Of a DNA stretch of 8,156 bases, positions 6,873 through 8,156 are shown piece by piece (within the stretch, counting starts at the first letter, position 1; each line of letters opens with the position of its first letter). Source of the DNA: Kiritimatiellales bacterium (GTDB taxonomy: Bacteria; Verrucomicrobiota; Kiritimatiellia; Kiritimatiellales; Pontiellaceae); NCBI GenBank assembly GCA_030630445.1, contig DAOVNC010000144.1:1-8156 (forward strand). Direction: 5' to 3'. The position numbers and the translations under genes are program-made. The notes beneath the pieces were generated by a model. That model was not told the origin of the DNA and made no database searches. It saw only the letters and a list, made by a program, of their open reading frames with translations.

Positions 6873-6887
6873 GCAACCGCGGCTCCA
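6873..6887 (-). promoter_or_regulatory. Candidate sigma-54 promoter for the module A/PEP-CTERM gene
   Basis: On the minus strand the 15 bases read TGGAGCCGCGGTTGC, which keeps the GG-N10-GC spacing and the TGG and TTGC parts of the sigma-54 consensus TGGCAC-N5-TTGC, though the CAC part is poor. Start would fall about 12 bases downstream, leaving a short leader that contains the AGGAGA ribosome site. A perfect TGGCAC also lies at 6893-6898 but without a correctly spaced TTGC. No such site was found upstream of the other genes. Confidence 0.35.
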
Positions 6888-6923
6888 CCACGGTGCCACT
6901 CATCAAATTGCGGGGGTATTCCA

Positions 6924-6947
6924 TTCCCCTGCCCGGAGGCGGGGGAA
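6924..6947. other. Hairpin downstream of the module A/VISE gene
   Basis: Inverted repeat TTCCCC-x-GCC against GGC-x-GGGGAA with a four-base loop and one internal mismatch, 21 bases past the stop codon at 6968. In the sense direction of the genes it is not followed by a T tract, so termination there is doubtful; on the plus strand it is followed by AGTTTTC. It may protect the mRNA 3' end or partly terminate. Confidence 0.4.
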
Positions 6948-6967
6948 AGTTTTCATTCTAACGATCC

Positions 6968-8156
6968 TTATTCCGAGATGACCCGGTAGAAGGTTTGGTC
7001 CGAATCGATGGTGTTGGTGATGGTGATGGTTGCTCCCGCTCCCATGACGCCGGTTGTATACGACTGCCAATCCCCAATGATAAGGTTGGAGTTGGTTTCC
7101 ACGCCGTAGGGCTTTCCGTCTTCGCCGGTCCACGAGAGTTCCATTCCACCGGCAACGGGACCTGCAATCACGAGATCCTCAACGGGGTCGGCGGGGGTGG
7201 TGTCGACGAACGCGGTGATCTTGAACCCGGCGAGGCCGGCGCGGTTTCCGCCACCCAAACTGTGATCGGTGTGGAAGGTCACGGTGGCTGCAGAGAACGA
7301 GCTTGTCGCGCTCTGCTTCAGGCGTGATCCGCCAGCTCCGGTTCCTGTGGGATAGGCTCCATCGCCAGCCGCCAGTTCCGCAGGAAGCGACTCCAGCAGG
7401 GTGCCGGCTGTATTGGTTCCTTCATAGATGTTCAGCTCCGCGAAGGTATTGTCGCTGCTATCCGTACAACGGTAGAAGTCGACCGTGTAGGCATTATTGG
7501 AGCCTTGGGCGTCCAGCCAGTCGTCGAGACCGGAAACGGTAACCGTTGGTCCCGAGCCTCCATCGTCCAGATAGACCCGGTACAAGCCTTGATCCGCATT
7601 GCCTTCCGCGCCCGCGCTCCACATGCCGGATGAAGACCATGCGACGGTGACCTGCGATGCAGAGACCGGGGTGGTGACCGCCCAGTCATCGGTGCTGTTC
7701 GCCACTTTGGTGCCGCCGGGTGAATTTGCCTCATCCACTGAATCCGTCCATAGGTCGGTGCCGTCCGCCGTTTCGCCTTGGATGGTTGTGGCTGGCCAGT
7801 CGGAGGTAAAGTTCCAGGCGATGACCGCTTCGGCGACGGGTTCCGCAACCTCGATGTTCAACTGCGCATCCGTTGACCCGTCGACATCGGTTGCCCTGAC
7901 CGTAAACGTATTCGTGCCCAGATCGCCAGAAGGAGTTCCGGACAACACGCCATTGGTCTCCACGCTCAGCCAGGTGCCGACATCAACCAAGCTGTAGGTG
8001 ATCGGATCGCCATTCGGGTCGGTCGCTTTGCCGGCCAATGTATCGCTGTAGGGCAAACCGACAAAAGCATCCTTGCCGATGGTTGGGTCATCGGTCCACA
8101 CCGGAGGTTGGGGGTTTAGGACCGCGATGTTCAGCGTTGCCTCGGTCGATCCATCG
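6968..8156 (-). CDS. Large secreted protein, 3' part: Ig-like repeats, module A, C-terminal VISE domain
   Basis: The frame is open from the window edge to a TAA at 6968-6970, giving 395 residues of a longer protein. A GTG at 8101 is internal and not a believable start, because the codons before it (DGSTEATLNIAV) are the end of another Ig-like repeat. Residues about 17-104 are a cadherin/He_PIG-like domain (PPVWTDDP, GDPITYSLV, GVLSGTPSGDLGTNTFTV, DGSTDAQLNIEV). Module A follows at about 111-305 (AVIAWNFTSDWP, VAWSSSGMWSAG, GLYRVYLDDGG, GLAGFKIT), highly similar to the next gene. The final 80 or so residues (VEDLVIAGPVAGG to FYRVISE) match the end of the 658-residue protein. No catalytic domain is visible; similar Ig-like repeats often follow glycoside hydrolases or sulfatases, so the missing N-terminal part could be an enzyme. 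Confidence 0.88.
   Translation of the reverse strand, partial: DGSTEATLNIAVLNPQPPVWTDDPTIGKDAFVGLPYSDTLAGKATDPNGDPITYSLVDVGTWLSVETNGVLSGTPSGDLGTNTFTVRATDVDGSTDAQLNIEVAEPVAEAVIAWNFTSDWPATTIQGETADGTDLWTDSVDEANSPGGTKVANSTDDWAVTTPVSASQVTVAWSSSGMWSAGAEGNADQGLYRVYLDDGGSGPTVTVSGLDDWLDAQGSNNAYTVDFYRCTDSSDNTFAELNIYEGTNTAGTLLESLPAELAAGDGAYPTGTGAGGSRLKQSATSSFSAATVTFHTDHSLGGGNRAGLAGFKITAFVDTTPADPVEDLVIAGPVAGGMELSWTGEDGKPYGVETNSNLIIGDWQSYTTGVMGAGATITITNTIDSDQTFYRVISE

Noticed and set aside
8099..8101. GTG as the start of the gene at the right edge
   Set aside because: The frame stays open to the window edge and the preceding codons encode the end of another Ig-like repeat; no signal peptide follows the GTG.

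Overview
The window looks like chromosomal DNA of a polysaccharide-degrading member of the PVC group, most likely a marine Kiritimatiellota (Pontiella-like) bacterium. This rests on a large secreted sulfatase, LamG and PA14 domains, PEP-CTERM sorting tails, Ig-like repeats opening with PPVWTDDP, and C-terminal domains ending FYxVISE. It is recognition of protein style, not a database match. Every gene reads on the minus strand, so transcription runs from high to low coordinates. No tRNA, rRNA, CRISPR array or transposase was seen.

In transcription order: (1) 8156-6968 is the 3' part of a large secreted protein with Ig-like repeats, a jelly-roll-like module 'A' and a C-terminal FYRVISE domain. 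(2) 6840-6073 is a small secreted protein made of the same module A plus a PEP-CTERM tail, with a sigma-54-like promoter candidate upstream and a strong terminator downstream. (3) 5949-5739 is the wrecked start of a further gene, of which only leader, start codon and signal-peptide coding remain. It is split by a 157-bp element with 28-bp terminal inverted repeats and a 4-bp target duplication, which resembles a MITE. (4) 5580-3604 is a 658-residue secreted protein with an N-terminal module, two Ig-like repeats, a LamG domain 'B' and a C-terminal FYQVISE domain. (5) 3526-2744 is a small secreted protein made of LamG B plus a PEP-CTERM tail, again followed by a strong terminator. (6) 2621 to beyond base 1 is a multidomain formylglycine-type sulfatase (sulfatase, PA14, Ig-like, start of LamG).

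The main point is a twice-repeated layout: large VISE-ended protein, then a small PEP-CTERM protein carrying the same central module, then a terminator and the leader of another exported gene. The two units use different modules (A and B) but share the C-terminal VISE domain, the PEP-CTERM tail, the terminator and the downstream leader. The downstream gene is an intact sulfatase in one unit and a relic in the other. This suggests duplication of the scaffold with exchange of the ligand-binding module. A plausible reading, which is inference, is that each unit makes a free or differently anchored large protein and an exosortase-sorted small partner recognising the same ligand, perhaps a sulfated polysaccharide.
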